Assembly (NCBI GenBank): GCA_900552415.1
Contig: USAD01000013.1
Coordinates: 1-18,680, forward strand
Length of the DNA stretch: 18,680 nt
Direction: 5' to 3'
DNA from: an uncultured Parabacteroides sp.
Lineage (GTDB): Bacteria > Bacteroidota > Bacteroidia > Bacteroidales > Tannerellaceae
The notes under the pieces are model-generated. The model was not told where the DNA came from. It saw nothing but the letters and a program-made list of their open reading frames with translations, and did not search any database. Below, piece after piece: positions 1 through 6,557 of the stretch (within the stretch, counting starts at the first letter, position 1; every line of letters begins with the position of its first letter). The translations under genes were made by a program, and so were the position numbers.

Positions 1-16
1 TCTCTCTTTTTTTACC

Positions 17-24
17 TAATTTTG
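17..24 (+). promoter_or_regulatory. Bacteroides-type -7 element before the PASTA gene
   Basis: TAATTTTG matches the Bacteroides primary sigma factor -7 consensus TAnnTTTG at every fixed position. It lies 24 bases before the ATG at 49, which would give a short leader. The matching -33 box would fall at or before the window edge and cannot be judged. Its position argues against translation starting at the TTG at 22, which lies inside the element. Confidence 0.5.
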
Positions 25-48
25 GGCCGTCCTGAAACAAAATTCCGA

Positions 49-675
49 ATGAAAGATTTTTTACTGAAACTGATAAAAGGCCCCATCGTCGTCAACCTCC
101 TGTTGGCGATTGTCCTTACCATAGCGATCATTATTGGTACGCTTCAATGGCTAGACCATTATACCTTGCACAACGAGGCTGTTGTTGTTCCCGATGTCAA
201 GGGGCTGACGCTTGATGAAGCGGACGAGTTCTTCAAGAACAGCAAGCTGCGCTATAACGTGGTCGACTCCGTCTTCTCGAAGGATGTCGCACCGGGTGCT
301 ATTGTTGAGTTGGTGCCTGTCGCCGGATCGAAAGTCAAGGAGAACCGCATTGTTTTCGTTACGATCAATGCCCAGACCTCCCAAATGGGTAAAATCCCCG
401 AGATTCAAGACCTGTCTTTCCGACAAGCATACGCGCTCTTGCGCTCCATCGGATTCTCATCGGTCGAGATCGAATACGTCGCGGGCGAATATAAGGATTT
501 GGCCGTAGCGGTCGAATTAAACCAACGCCCGTTGTCTAAGGGCGAGTACGTGCCACTTAACGCGCCACTCACCTTGAAGATCAGCAGCGGCGACCCCAAT
601 ATGCAACCTGATTCCCTTTCGTTGGACAGCATACCTGTCGAACCACTCGACAGCGACGTGGAAAATTGGTTTTAA
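49..675 (+). CDS. Membrane-anchored PASTA domain protein
   Basis: A 208-residue protein. It has a short basic N-terminus, one hydrophobic segment at about residues 13-33 and two PASTA domains at about 44-108 and 115-181. Each PASTA domain opens with a VPDVKGL- or IPEIQDL-like motif. The tail (182-208) is acidic and rich in Pro and Ser. The layout suggests a single-pass protein with the PASTA domains in the periplasm. PASTA domains elsewhere bind peptidoglycan or muropeptides, usually on Ser/Thr kinases or penicillin-binding proteins; no catalytic domain is present here. The ATG at 49 is chosen because an in-frame TTG at 22 overlaps a promoter-like element and would put a polar stretch before the anchor. 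It is followed after two bases by the pseudouridine synthase and shares a cluster with D-Ala-D-Ala ligase, in keeping with a cell-wall role. The exact function is unknown. Confidence 0.85.
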   Translation: MKDFLLKLIKGPIVVNLLLAIVLTIAIIIGTLQWLDHYTLHNEAVVVPDVKGLTLDEADEFFKNSKLRYNVVDSVFSKDVAPGAIVELVPVAGSKVKENRIVFVTINAQTSQMGKIPEIQDLSFRQAYALLRSIGFSSVEIEYVAGEYKDLAVAVELNQRPLSKGEYVPLNAPLTLKISSGDPNMQPDSLSLDSIPVEPLDSDVENWF

Positions 676-677
676 CG

Positions 678-1751
678 ATGATAGACTTCCTGGATGAGAT
701 AGACGACGAGCAAACAGATGATTTGCTCCAACCCGAAGGTGAAGGACTTCCCGACGGACTGTATGAGCATTTCCGCTTCGTGGCGGACAAAGGGCAATCG
801 CTGATCCGTGTCGACAAGTTTCTGGTCGACCGCATGATGGGCGCTACCCGCAACCGTATCCAACTGGCGGCGGAAGCAGGTTGTGTGCTGGCCAACAATA
901 AGCCGGTCAAGAGCAACTACCGGGTCAAGCCCCTGGACGTGATCTCCATTGTCATGGACCGTCCGCGGCGAGAGATGGAAATCATTCCCGAGGATATTCC
1001 CCTGAACATCGTTTATGAGGACGAGGATTTGTTGGTGGTCAACAAACCCGCAGGACTTGTCGTACACCCCGGGCACGGTAATTATACGGGCACGCTGGTC
1101 AATGCGTTAGCCTATTACCTGAAAGATGATCCCATGTATGACCCTTCGGATCCCCGTCTTGGATTGGTGCACCGAATTGACAAGGACACTTCCGGGCTCC
1201 TCGTCGTAGCCAAACGGCCGGAAGCCAAGAGTGACTTGGGCCTGCAGTTCTTCAACAAGACGACCAAGCGCAAATACAGGGCCTTAGTTTGGGGTATTGT
1301 CAAGGAGGATGAGGGCCGGATTGAGGGAAATATCGGTCGCGACCCGAGAGACCGGATGCAAATGACCGTATTCCCCGATGGCGATCAAGGGAAGCATGCT
1401 GTCACGCATTATACGGTGCTCGAGAGACTGGGCTATGTCACTCTCGTCGAGTGCCGTCTGGAGACCGGTCGGACACACCAGATCCGTGTCCATATGAAAC
1501 ACATTGGTCACACCCTCTTCAACGATGAGCGCTATGGTGGCCATGAGATCCTTAAAGGAACAACATTTACGAAATACAGACAATTCGTTCAGAACTGTTT
1601 CGCTATTTGCCCACGTCAGGCCTTGCACGCGAAAACACTTGGTTTCATACATCCCACAACCAAGAAAGAGATGTTTTTCGATTCCGAGCTTCCAGACGAC
1701 ATGCGACAGTTGATAGACAAATGGCGAATATACGCGAACTCAAAAGAATGA
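678..1751 (+). CDS. rluD: 23S rRNA pseudouridine synthase, RluD/RluA family
   Basis: A 357-residue RluA-family pseudouridine synthase, which isomerises uridines in structured RNA in the cytoplasm; RluD acts on helix 69 of 23S rRNA. After an acidic extension of about 40 residues comes an S4 RNA-binding domain (about 41-100), then the catalytic domain. The signature HRIDKDTSGLL lies at 165-175, with Asp168 the expected catalytic residue. The second conserved block, LETGRTHQIRVHM, lies at 261-273. The ATG at 678 is preferred over an upstream TTG at 666, because it starts two bases after the previous stop and the TTG would overlap that gene. The next gene, ddl, starts four bases after the stop. 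RluD rather than RluC or RluA is inferred from the S4 domain and the motif, not proven. Confidence 0.93.
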   Translation: MIDFLDEIDDEQTDDLLQPEGEGLPDGLYEHFRFVADKGQSLIRVDKFLVDRMMGATRNRIQLAAEAGCVLANNKPVKSNYRVKPLDVISIVMDRPRREMEIIPEDIPLNIVYEDEDLLVVNKPAGLVVHPGHGNYTGTLVNALAYYLKDDPMYDPSDPRLGLVHRIDKDTSGLLVVAKRPEAKSDLGLQFFNKTTKRKYRALVWGIVKEDEGRIEGNIGRDPRDRMQMTVFPDGDQGKHAVTHYTVLERLGYVTLVECRLETGRTHQIRVHMKHIGHTLFNDERYGGHEILKGTTFTKYRQFVQNCFAICPRQALHAKTLGFIHPTTKKEMFFDSELPDDMRQLIDKWRIYANSKE

Positions 1752-1755
1752 TAAG

Positions 1756-2742
1756 ATGAAAAAGAAAATTGCGATTATCGCTGGTGGAGATTCCTCAGAA
1801 ATCGTAATCTCCCTGAAAAGTGCGGAAGGATTATACTCTTTTATTGACAAGGATAAATACGACTTATACATCGCGACTATCAAAAAAGGGGAATGGAACG
1901 TCAGACTGGCTGATGGCGAGCAGGTTCCAATCGACAAGAACGATTTCAGCTTCCTTGAGAAAGGGCAGAAACAGCATTTTGATTTCGCCTACATCACGAT
2001 TCACGGAACACCGGGAGAGGATGGCCGTCTGCAAGCCTATTTCGACATGATCGACATGCCTTATTCCTCTTGCGGCATGCTGGCCAGTACGATAACCTTC
2101 AATAAATTTGTTTGCAACCAATATTTGCATAACTTTGGGGTGAAAATAGCAAAGTCTATCCATTTGTTCAAAGGACAAGAAGTCTCCAACGAGGAGGTTG
2201 TCCAACGTTTGGGATTACCCGTTTTTGTCAAGCCCAATGATGGCGGCAGCAGTTTCGGCGTAACCAAGGTCAAGAATGAATCGGATATACAACCCGCTAT
2301 TGAAAAGGCCTTCAAGGAGGGCAAGGAGGTTGTGATCGAAAGCTTCATCTCCGGAACGGAAGTGACTTGTGGTTGCTACAAGACCGATAAGGTAACACGT
2401 CTGCTTCCCATTACGGAAGTTGTCACGGAAAATGAGTTCTTCGATTTCGACGCTAAATATAACGGACAGGTGAAAGAAATTACGCCCGCCCGTATTTCTC
2501 AGGAGTTAACCGAAAAAGTGCAGAGTGAGACCTCTCGCATTTACGACATTTTGGGCGCCAAAGGACTAATACGCGTGGATTACATCATACCGGAAGACGG
2601 TGAACCCGTCTTGTTGGAGATCTACACTACTCCCGGAATGACGGCGACAAGCTTTATTCCTCAGCAAGTTCGCGCCGCTGGTCTTGACATCAAGGACGTA
2701 ATGACTGAGATTATTGAGAACGAACTGAAAGGTAGAGATTAA
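1756..2742 (+). CDS. ddl: D-alanine--D-alanine ligase with altered Mg2+ site
   Basis: A 328-residue ATP-grasp ligase that joins two D-alanines for the peptidoglycan stem peptide in the cytoplasm. Seen: GGDSSE at 10-15, whose Glu fits the substrate-binding Glu15 of E. coli DdlB; HGTPGEDG at 83-90; the ATP-binding loop KPNDGGSSFGV at 159-169; and AKYNG at 233-237. The Tyr at 235 fits DdlB Tyr216, pointing to D-Ala-D-Ala rather than D-lactate specificity. Metal ligands Asp275 (RVDY) and Glu288 are in place. The third ligand, normally Asn in the ENT-type motif (DdlB Asn272), is Tyr290 in EIYTTPGMT, codon TAC. One base change from AAC would explain it. The frame is otherwise intact and full length. 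It sits four bases after rluD in an apparent operon. The family assignment is firm; full activity is not assured. Confidence 0.93.
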   Translation: MKKKIAIIAGGDSSEIVISLKSAEGLYSFIDKDKYDLYIATIKKGEWNVRLADGEQVPIDKNDFSFLEKGQKQHFDFAYITIHGTPGEDGRLQAYFDMIDMPYSSCGMLASTITFNKFVCNQYLHNFGVKIAKSIHLFKGQEVSNEEVVQRLGLPVFVKPNDGGSSFGVTKVKNESDIQPAIEKAFKEGKEVVIESFISGTEVTCGCYKTDKVTRLLPITEVVTENEFFDFDAKYNGQVKEITPARISQELTEKVQSETSRIYDILGAKGLIRVDYIIPEDGEPVLLEIYTTPGMTATSFIPQQVRAAGLDIKDVMTEIIENELKGRD

Positions 2743-2756
2743 AGCATCAAGGACTT

Positions 2757-3926
2757 ATGGAGACAGGAAATGTTTCTTACAATTTTGACGAGATTCGCCC
2801 GTTGAATAACGACGAAGTCAAGGAGGCGATCGAGGAGCTTATCGCGAATGAGGATTTCGCGAGAGCCTTACGTTACATCAAGCCCGACCTTTGTTGGGAC
2901 AAATTCGCGGAAGCCATGCGTGCCTGCAAGACCAAAGAGGAATTCAAGAGCACGTTCGGGTATGACGCGGTCATGACGGTCGCTAAAAAGACGACATTCT
3001 CCCTGACCATATCAGGGCGCAGCCGATTGCCTAAAGACAAGGCCGCCTGTACCTTTATCTCAAACCATAGGGATATTGTCCTCGACGTGGGTTTCCTCAA
3101 CGTCATGCTGTATGACGTCGGCTATGGACCTACGCAGATCGCCATTGGTGATAACCTGTTGATTCGCCCCTGGATCAAAACCCTGGTACGATTGAACAAC
3201 AGTTTTATCGTCAAGCGTGGTGTCTCTGTCCGGCAAATGCTGGACGTTAGCCAGACTTTGTCCGCCTACATCCACCACACCATCAGGGAAACCAAAGAAT
3301 CCATCTGGATCGCTCAGCGCGAGGGTCGTGCGAAAGACTCAAACGACAAGACCCAAAGCAGCGTACTTAAGATGCTGAATATGGGAGGCGACAAAGGCAA
3401 CCTGTTATATAACCTGATGGAGCTTAACATCGTGCCAGTCGCTATCTCCTACGAGTACGACCCGTGTGATTACCTGAAGGCGCAAGAGTTCCAGCAGAAA
3501 AGGGATGATCCTAATTTCGTCAAGTCGCAAAGAGACGACCTGCTGAACATGGAAACAGGAATCCTTAACAATAAAGGACGTGTTCATTTCACGATCACCA
3601 ATCCGATCAACGAGAAGTTAGCGACTCTGGATCCCAACCTCGAGAAGAACGAGCTGGTCAACAGGATCGCCAATATCATCGACCGTGAGATCTATCTTAA
3701 CTACCGTTTCTATCCCTGCAACTACGTCGCCTACGACATGCGCATGGGAACGAATCGATTCAAGGATCATTACAGCCCGAAAGACAAGGTCGCTTTCGAG
3801 AACTACCTGAACGGACAAATCGAGAAAATAGTCTTACCGAACAAGGATGAGGCTTTCCTCAGGGGAAAAATCCTGGAAATGTATTCCAACCCCTTGAAAA
3901 ACCATTTATCCGTTAAGGACTTCTAA
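2757..3926 (+). CDS. Glycerolipid-type acyltransferase (PlsC/PlsB-like)
   Basis: A 389-residue protein with a phospholipid acyltransferase core at about residues 95-285. Seen: SNHRDIVLD at 102-110 (motif I, His104), FIVKRG at 150-155 and REGRAKD at 188-194, resembling motifs II and III that bind the phosphate of glycerol-3-phosphate or its lysophosphatidate product. Such enzymes transfer fatty acyl groups in phospholipid synthesis at the inner face of the membrane. No clear membrane span is visible, so it is probably peripheral. His104 and Asp110 are separated by five residues, whereas the usual motif is H-x4-D. The N-terminal 95 and C-terminal 100 residues are outside the recognised core. 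It starts 14 bases after ddl and ends the cluster. Substrate and acylation position are not assigned. Confidence 0.8.
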   Translation: METGNVSYNFDEIRPLNNDEVKEAIEELIANEDFARALRYIKPDLCWDKFAEAMRACKTKEEFKSTFGYDAVMTVAKKTTFSLTISGRSRLPKDKAACTFISNHRDIVLDVGFLNVMLYDVGYGPTQIAIGDNLLIRPWIKTLVRLNNSFIVKRGVSVRQMLDVSQTLSAYIHHTIRETKESIWIAQREGRAKDSNDKTQSSVLKMLNMGGDKGNLLYNLMELNIVPVAISYEYDPCDYLKAQEFQQKRDDPNFVKSQRDDLLNMETGILNNKGRVHFTITNPINEKLATLDPNLEKNELVNRIANIIDREIYLNYRFYPCNYVAYDMRMGTNRFKDHYSPKDKVAFENYLNGQIEKIVLPNKDEAFLRGKILEMYSNPLKNHLSVKDF

Positions 3927-3938
3927 AGGGCATACAGC

Positions 3939-4048
3939 TCTCTTCGAAGGAAAGGCCAGTCCTGTCCGAAAAGGACTGGAGTTTCCTTCGAAAAGGACTG
4001 GAGTCCTCTTCGGACAGGACTGAAATCCTTTTCGGAAAGGATGGGGAA
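3939..4048. repeat. Tandem array, five units of exactly 22 bp
   Basis: The units are 3939-3960, 3961-3982, 3983-4004, 4005-4026 and 4027-4048. A CG at position 7 of each unit falls at 3945, 3967, 3989, 4011 and 4033, exactly 22 bases apart. The shared core is close to TTCGAAAAGGACTGGAGT; units 2 and 3 are identical over the 16 bases CGAAAAGGACTGGAGT. The outer units have diverged. Several inverted repeats lie inside: CAGTCCTGTCCGAA (3957-3970) pairs perfectly with 4009-4022; AGGACT-GG-AGTCCT lies at 3994-4007; and ATCCTTT-TCGG-AAAGGAT lies at 4025-4042. The array begins 12 bases after the acyltransferase stop codon. Function unknown; possible roles are mRNA 3'-end protection, termination or protein binding. 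Confidence 0.9.
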
Positions 4049-4087
4049 TTTTCCCAAGAGCGAATAAAGACCTGGCCGATCCCTCAC

Positions 4088-4135
4088 TAACGGGAATGCC
4101 CACAAGAACGCTACAAGCTCCTTTCCTTCCCGTTA
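4088..4135. repeat. 9-bp perfect inverted repeat
   Basis: TAACGGGAA at 4088-4096 is perfectly matched by TTCCCGTTA at 4127-4135, with a 30-base spacer. It lies between the 22-bp array and the oad promoter and has no T-run after it, so it is not a standard terminator. It could be an operator, part of a leader or small-RNA structure, or a remnant of mobile DNA. Confidence 0.5.
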
Positions 4136-4262
4136 TCACGGTATGGGAACCACCTCTCCCAACAAAACCGACAATCATCTCTATATAACAATTTGACATA
4201 AAACGCCCGTACTTAATTATATATAATCGCCAACCGGGTTGTTTTCCCCTTCTGTTTTTTGT

Positions 4263-4311
4263 TTTTTTTAATCAATCGGTCCGAATAATATTACCCGTAA
4301 TTTTATATTTT
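4263..4311 (+). promoter_or_regulatory. Likely promoter of the oadGAB operon
   Basis: TATATTTT at 4304-4311 matches the Bacteroides -7 consensus TAnnTTTG except for the last base. The 14-mer TTTTTTTAATCAAT at 4263-4276 ends exactly 28 bases before the first base of that element. The same 14-mer lies at the same distance before the susC -7 element, which supports the call. No clear -33 TTTG is seen at normal spacing. The leader to the oadG ATG would be about 50 bases. Confidence 0.45.
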
Positions 4312-4367
4312 CGCGTAGATTTTGGAAAAAAGGTTTTTATCAAAAAGCAAGTTAACCGATAAAGCTT

Positions 4368-4649
4368 ATGGAAAATATAGAAACAGGACTTTTACTGATG
4401 GTAGTTGGCATGGCTACCGTATTTCTCATCTTACTTATTATAATTTATATAGGTAAGGGATTAATTGTAGCGGTCAACAAATACGCCCCCGAGGAGGCTG
4501 CCGCAAGCCCCAAGACAAGAAACACCTCGCCAACACCCCAACAAGCGTCATCCGCAGCTATGCCTGGACAAGAGACCGCGGCGATTGTTGCCGCCATATC
4601 GGTCTTGACGCACGGACAAGGAAAAGTCACCCGTATCGAGAAAATATAA
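4368..4649 (+). CDS. oadG: Oxaloacetate decarboxylase gamma subunit
   Basis: A 93-residue small membrane protein with the OadG pattern: one N-terminal hydrophobic segment at about residues 8-31, a positively charged flank, a flexible Ala/Pro/Ser/Thr-rich linker, and a short C-terminal tail. In the Na+-translocating decarboxylases this subunit anchors and assembles the alpha and beta subunits; in enteric enzymes its tail binds a Zn2+ ion that aids decarboxylation. The length is normal for the family. It is first in the operon and 15 bases before oadA, in the classic gamma-alpha-beta order. The sequence alone would be weak evidence; the context makes the call secure. Confidence 0.88.
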   Translation: MENIETGLLLMVVGMATVFLILLIIIYIGKGLIVAVNKYAPEEAAASPKTRNTSPTPQQASSAAMPGQETAAIVAAISVLTHGQGKVTRIEKI

Positions 4650-4664
4650 ATATAAATATATATC

Positions 4665-6557
4665 ATGAAAAAAGAAATCAAGTTTAGCCTGGTATTCCGC
4701 GATATGTGGCAATCAGCAGGCAAATATGTTCCTACAGTAGATCAATTGACCAGGGTAGCCCCGGCCATTATAGAAATGGGATGTTTCGCCAGAGTCGAAA
4801 CGAATGGTGGTGGATTCGAGCAGGTAAACCTTCTGTTTGGCGAGAACCCCAACCGGGCGGTTCGCGAATGGACAAAACCGTTCCATGAGGCCGGTATCCA
4901 AACACATATGCTAGACCGTGCCTTGAACGGCTTACGGATGAGCCCAGTCCCAGCGGATGTACGCCGTCTTTTCTATAAGGTAAAAAAAGCACAGGGTACT
5001 GATATCGCCCGGACTTTCTGCGGCTTGAACGACGTACGCAACATCGCGCCATCCATCAAATACGCGAAAGACGCCGGCATGATCTCCCAATGCTCACTCT
5101 GTATCACACACTCTCCGATCCACACGGTAGAGTATTACACGAAGATGGCTTACGAGTTGATCGAGCTGGGCGCGGACGAGATCTGTATCAAGGATATGGC
5201 CGGTATCGGTCGTCCTTACTCACTGGGCCAGATCGTAGCGAACATCAAGAAAAAATATCCGGATATTCCTGTTCAATATCATAGCCATGCCGGACCAGGC
5301 TTTAACATGGCCTCTATCCTGGAGGTTTGTAACGCCGGTTGCGACTACATCGATGTCGGCATGGAGCCTCTTTCATGGGGAACAGGCCACGCAGACCTGC
5401 TCGCCGTACAGGCCATGCTGAAAGACGCCGGATTCCAAGTACCGGAAATCAACATGGCGGCTTACATGAAAGTAAGAAGCTTGATTCAAGAGTTCATCGA
5501 CGACTTCCTCGGACTTTACATCAGCCCGAAAAACCGGTTGATGAATTCCCTGCTGATCGGACCGGGATTACCTGGTGGTATGATGGGAAGCTTGATGGCC
5601 GACCTGGAAAAGAACCTGGAAAGCATCAACAAGAGCAACATCAAGAACAACAAGCCGTTGATGACTCAAGATCAATTGCTGATCAAACTGTTCGACGAGG
5701 TCGCTTACGTTTGGCCACGTGTCGGTTATCCTCCATTGGTAACCCCCTTCAGCCAATATGTCAAGAATCTCGCCCTGATGAACGTGATGCAGATGGAAAA
5801 GGGCAAAGAGCGTTGGAGCATGATCGCCGACGATATCTGGGATATGATCCTTGGCAAAGCCGGACGCCTGCCTGGACCGCTCGCACCTGAGATCATCGAG
5901 AAGGCAAAGAAAGAGGGACGCCAGTTCTTCGAGGGCGACCCGCAAGAGAACTATCCGGACGCGCTCGACAAATATCGCAAGCTCATGAACGAGAAACACT
6001 GGGAAGTTGGCGAAGACGACGAGGAGCTCTTCGAGTACGCTATGCACCCAGCACAGTATGAGGCTTATCGTTCCGGTAAAGCGAAAGTGGAATTCAAGGC
6101 TGACGTCGCTAAACGCCGGGCAGAGAAAGCGAACGCCAATAAACCCGCTTCCGAGCCTGTCAAGTTCCAGATGCCGAAGGAGCCGCAAGTCTTGACAGTC
6201 GATGTCAACGGCCAGGCTTACCGTGTCACTGTCGCTTTCGGCGACGACAAGGCCGCTCCAGCGCCCGCACCAGCACCTGCGCCCGCGGCACCACAGGCGG
6301 CACCCGCACCACAAGCGGCCGGAGCCGGCAAGGAGGTACTCTCGCCACTGGAAGGTAAGTTCTTCTTGACCAAAGGTTCTTCCGACACGCCATTAAAGGT
6401 TGGCGATACGGTTAAGCAGGGCGATATCCTCTGTTATGTGGAAGCGATGAAAACATACAACGCGGTTCGCTCAGAGTTTGATGGTACCATTACTGCCATC
6501 TGCCTCTCACCGGGTGACGCCGTATCCGAGGACGATGTATTAATGACCATACAATAA
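4665..6557 (+). CDS. oadA: Oxaloacetate decarboxylase alpha subunit with fused biotin carrier
   Basis: A 630-residue biotin enzyme. The N-terminal carboxyltransferase TIM barrel (about 1-300) has FRD with Asp13, IKDMAG with Lys176 (position of the carbamylated Lys), and HSH with metal-binding His206 and His208. A conserved middle domain follows to about 525. Then come an Ala/Pro linker (about 529-555) encoded by GC-rich repetitive DNA and a biotinyl domain to the end, with EAMKT placing biotin on Lys596. The subunit takes a carboxyl group from oxaloacetate, releasing pyruvate, and passes it through biotin to the membrane beta subunit. The family usually has HSHATTG at the His motif; here it is HSHAGPG, so the substrate should be treated as probable. 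The stop codon overlaps the oadB start in TAATG, suggesting translational coupling. Confidence 0.9.
   Translation: MKKEIKFSLVFRDMWQSAGKYVPTVDQLTRVAPAIIEMGCFARVETNGGGFEQVNLLFGENPNRAVREWTKPFHEAGIQTHMLDRALNGLRMSPVPADVRRLFYKVKKAQGTDIARTFCGLNDVRNIAPSIKYAKDAGMISQCSLCITHSPIHTVEYYTKMAYELIELGADEICIKDMAGIGRPYSLGQIVANIKKKYPDIPVQYHSHAGPGFNMASILEVCNAGCDYIDVGMEPLSWGTGHADLLAVQAMLKDAGFQVPEINMAAYMKVRSLIQEFIDDFLGLYISPKNRLMNSLLIGPGLPGGMMGSLMADLEKNLESINKSNIKNNKPLMTQDQLLIKLFDEVAYVWPRVGYPPLVTPFSQYVKNLALMNVMQMEKGKERWSMIADDIWDMILGKAGRLPGPLAPEIIEKAKKEGRQFFEGDPQENYPDALDKYRKLMNEKHWEVGEDDEELFEYAMHPAQYEAYRSGKAKVEFKADVAKRRAEKANANKPASEPVKFQMPKEPQVLTVDVNGQAYRVTVAFGDDKAAPAPAPAPAPAAPQAAPAPQAAGAGKEVLSPLEGKFFLTKGSSDTPLKVGDTVKQGDILCYVEAMKTYNAVRSEFDGTITAICLSPGDAVSEDDVLMTIQ

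Larger units (their letters stand above)
3927..4367. other. 441-bp gene-free region with repeats and promoter
   Basis: There is no convincing coding sequence here. The first 120 bases hold a five-unit 22-bp tandem array. Positions 4088-4135 hold a 9-bp inverted repeat. The remainder becomes very A/T-rich and carries the oad promoter. A reverse-strand frame at 3906-4199 runs through the array, but the 22-bp period is not a multiple of three, so the units do not produce repeated peptides. No typical hairpin-plus-T-run terminator follows the acyltransferase gene; the hairpin-rich array may serve that purpose. Confidence 0.7.

Noticed and set aside
22..48. TTG start giving a longer PASTA protein
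   Set aside because: It lies inside an exact TAnnTTTG promoter element and adds a polar stretch before the membrane anchor; the ATG at 49 is more likely.
3906..4199. Reverse-strand reading frame of 97 codons through the 22-bp array
   Set aside because: It overlaps the end of the acyltransferase gene, resembles no known protein, and the repeat period is not a multiple of three, so the frame seems accidental.
4193..4227. TTGACA and TATAAT resembling an E. coli sigma-70 promoter
   Set aside because: The spacing is 23 bases, too long, and Bacteroidales primary promoters use a different consensus; the A/T-rich context makes chance matches likely.
6255..6320. Repetitive GC-rich stretch in oadA as a separate repeat element
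   Set aside because: It encodes the Ala/Pro linker expected before the biotinyl domain, so protein-level low complexity explains it.
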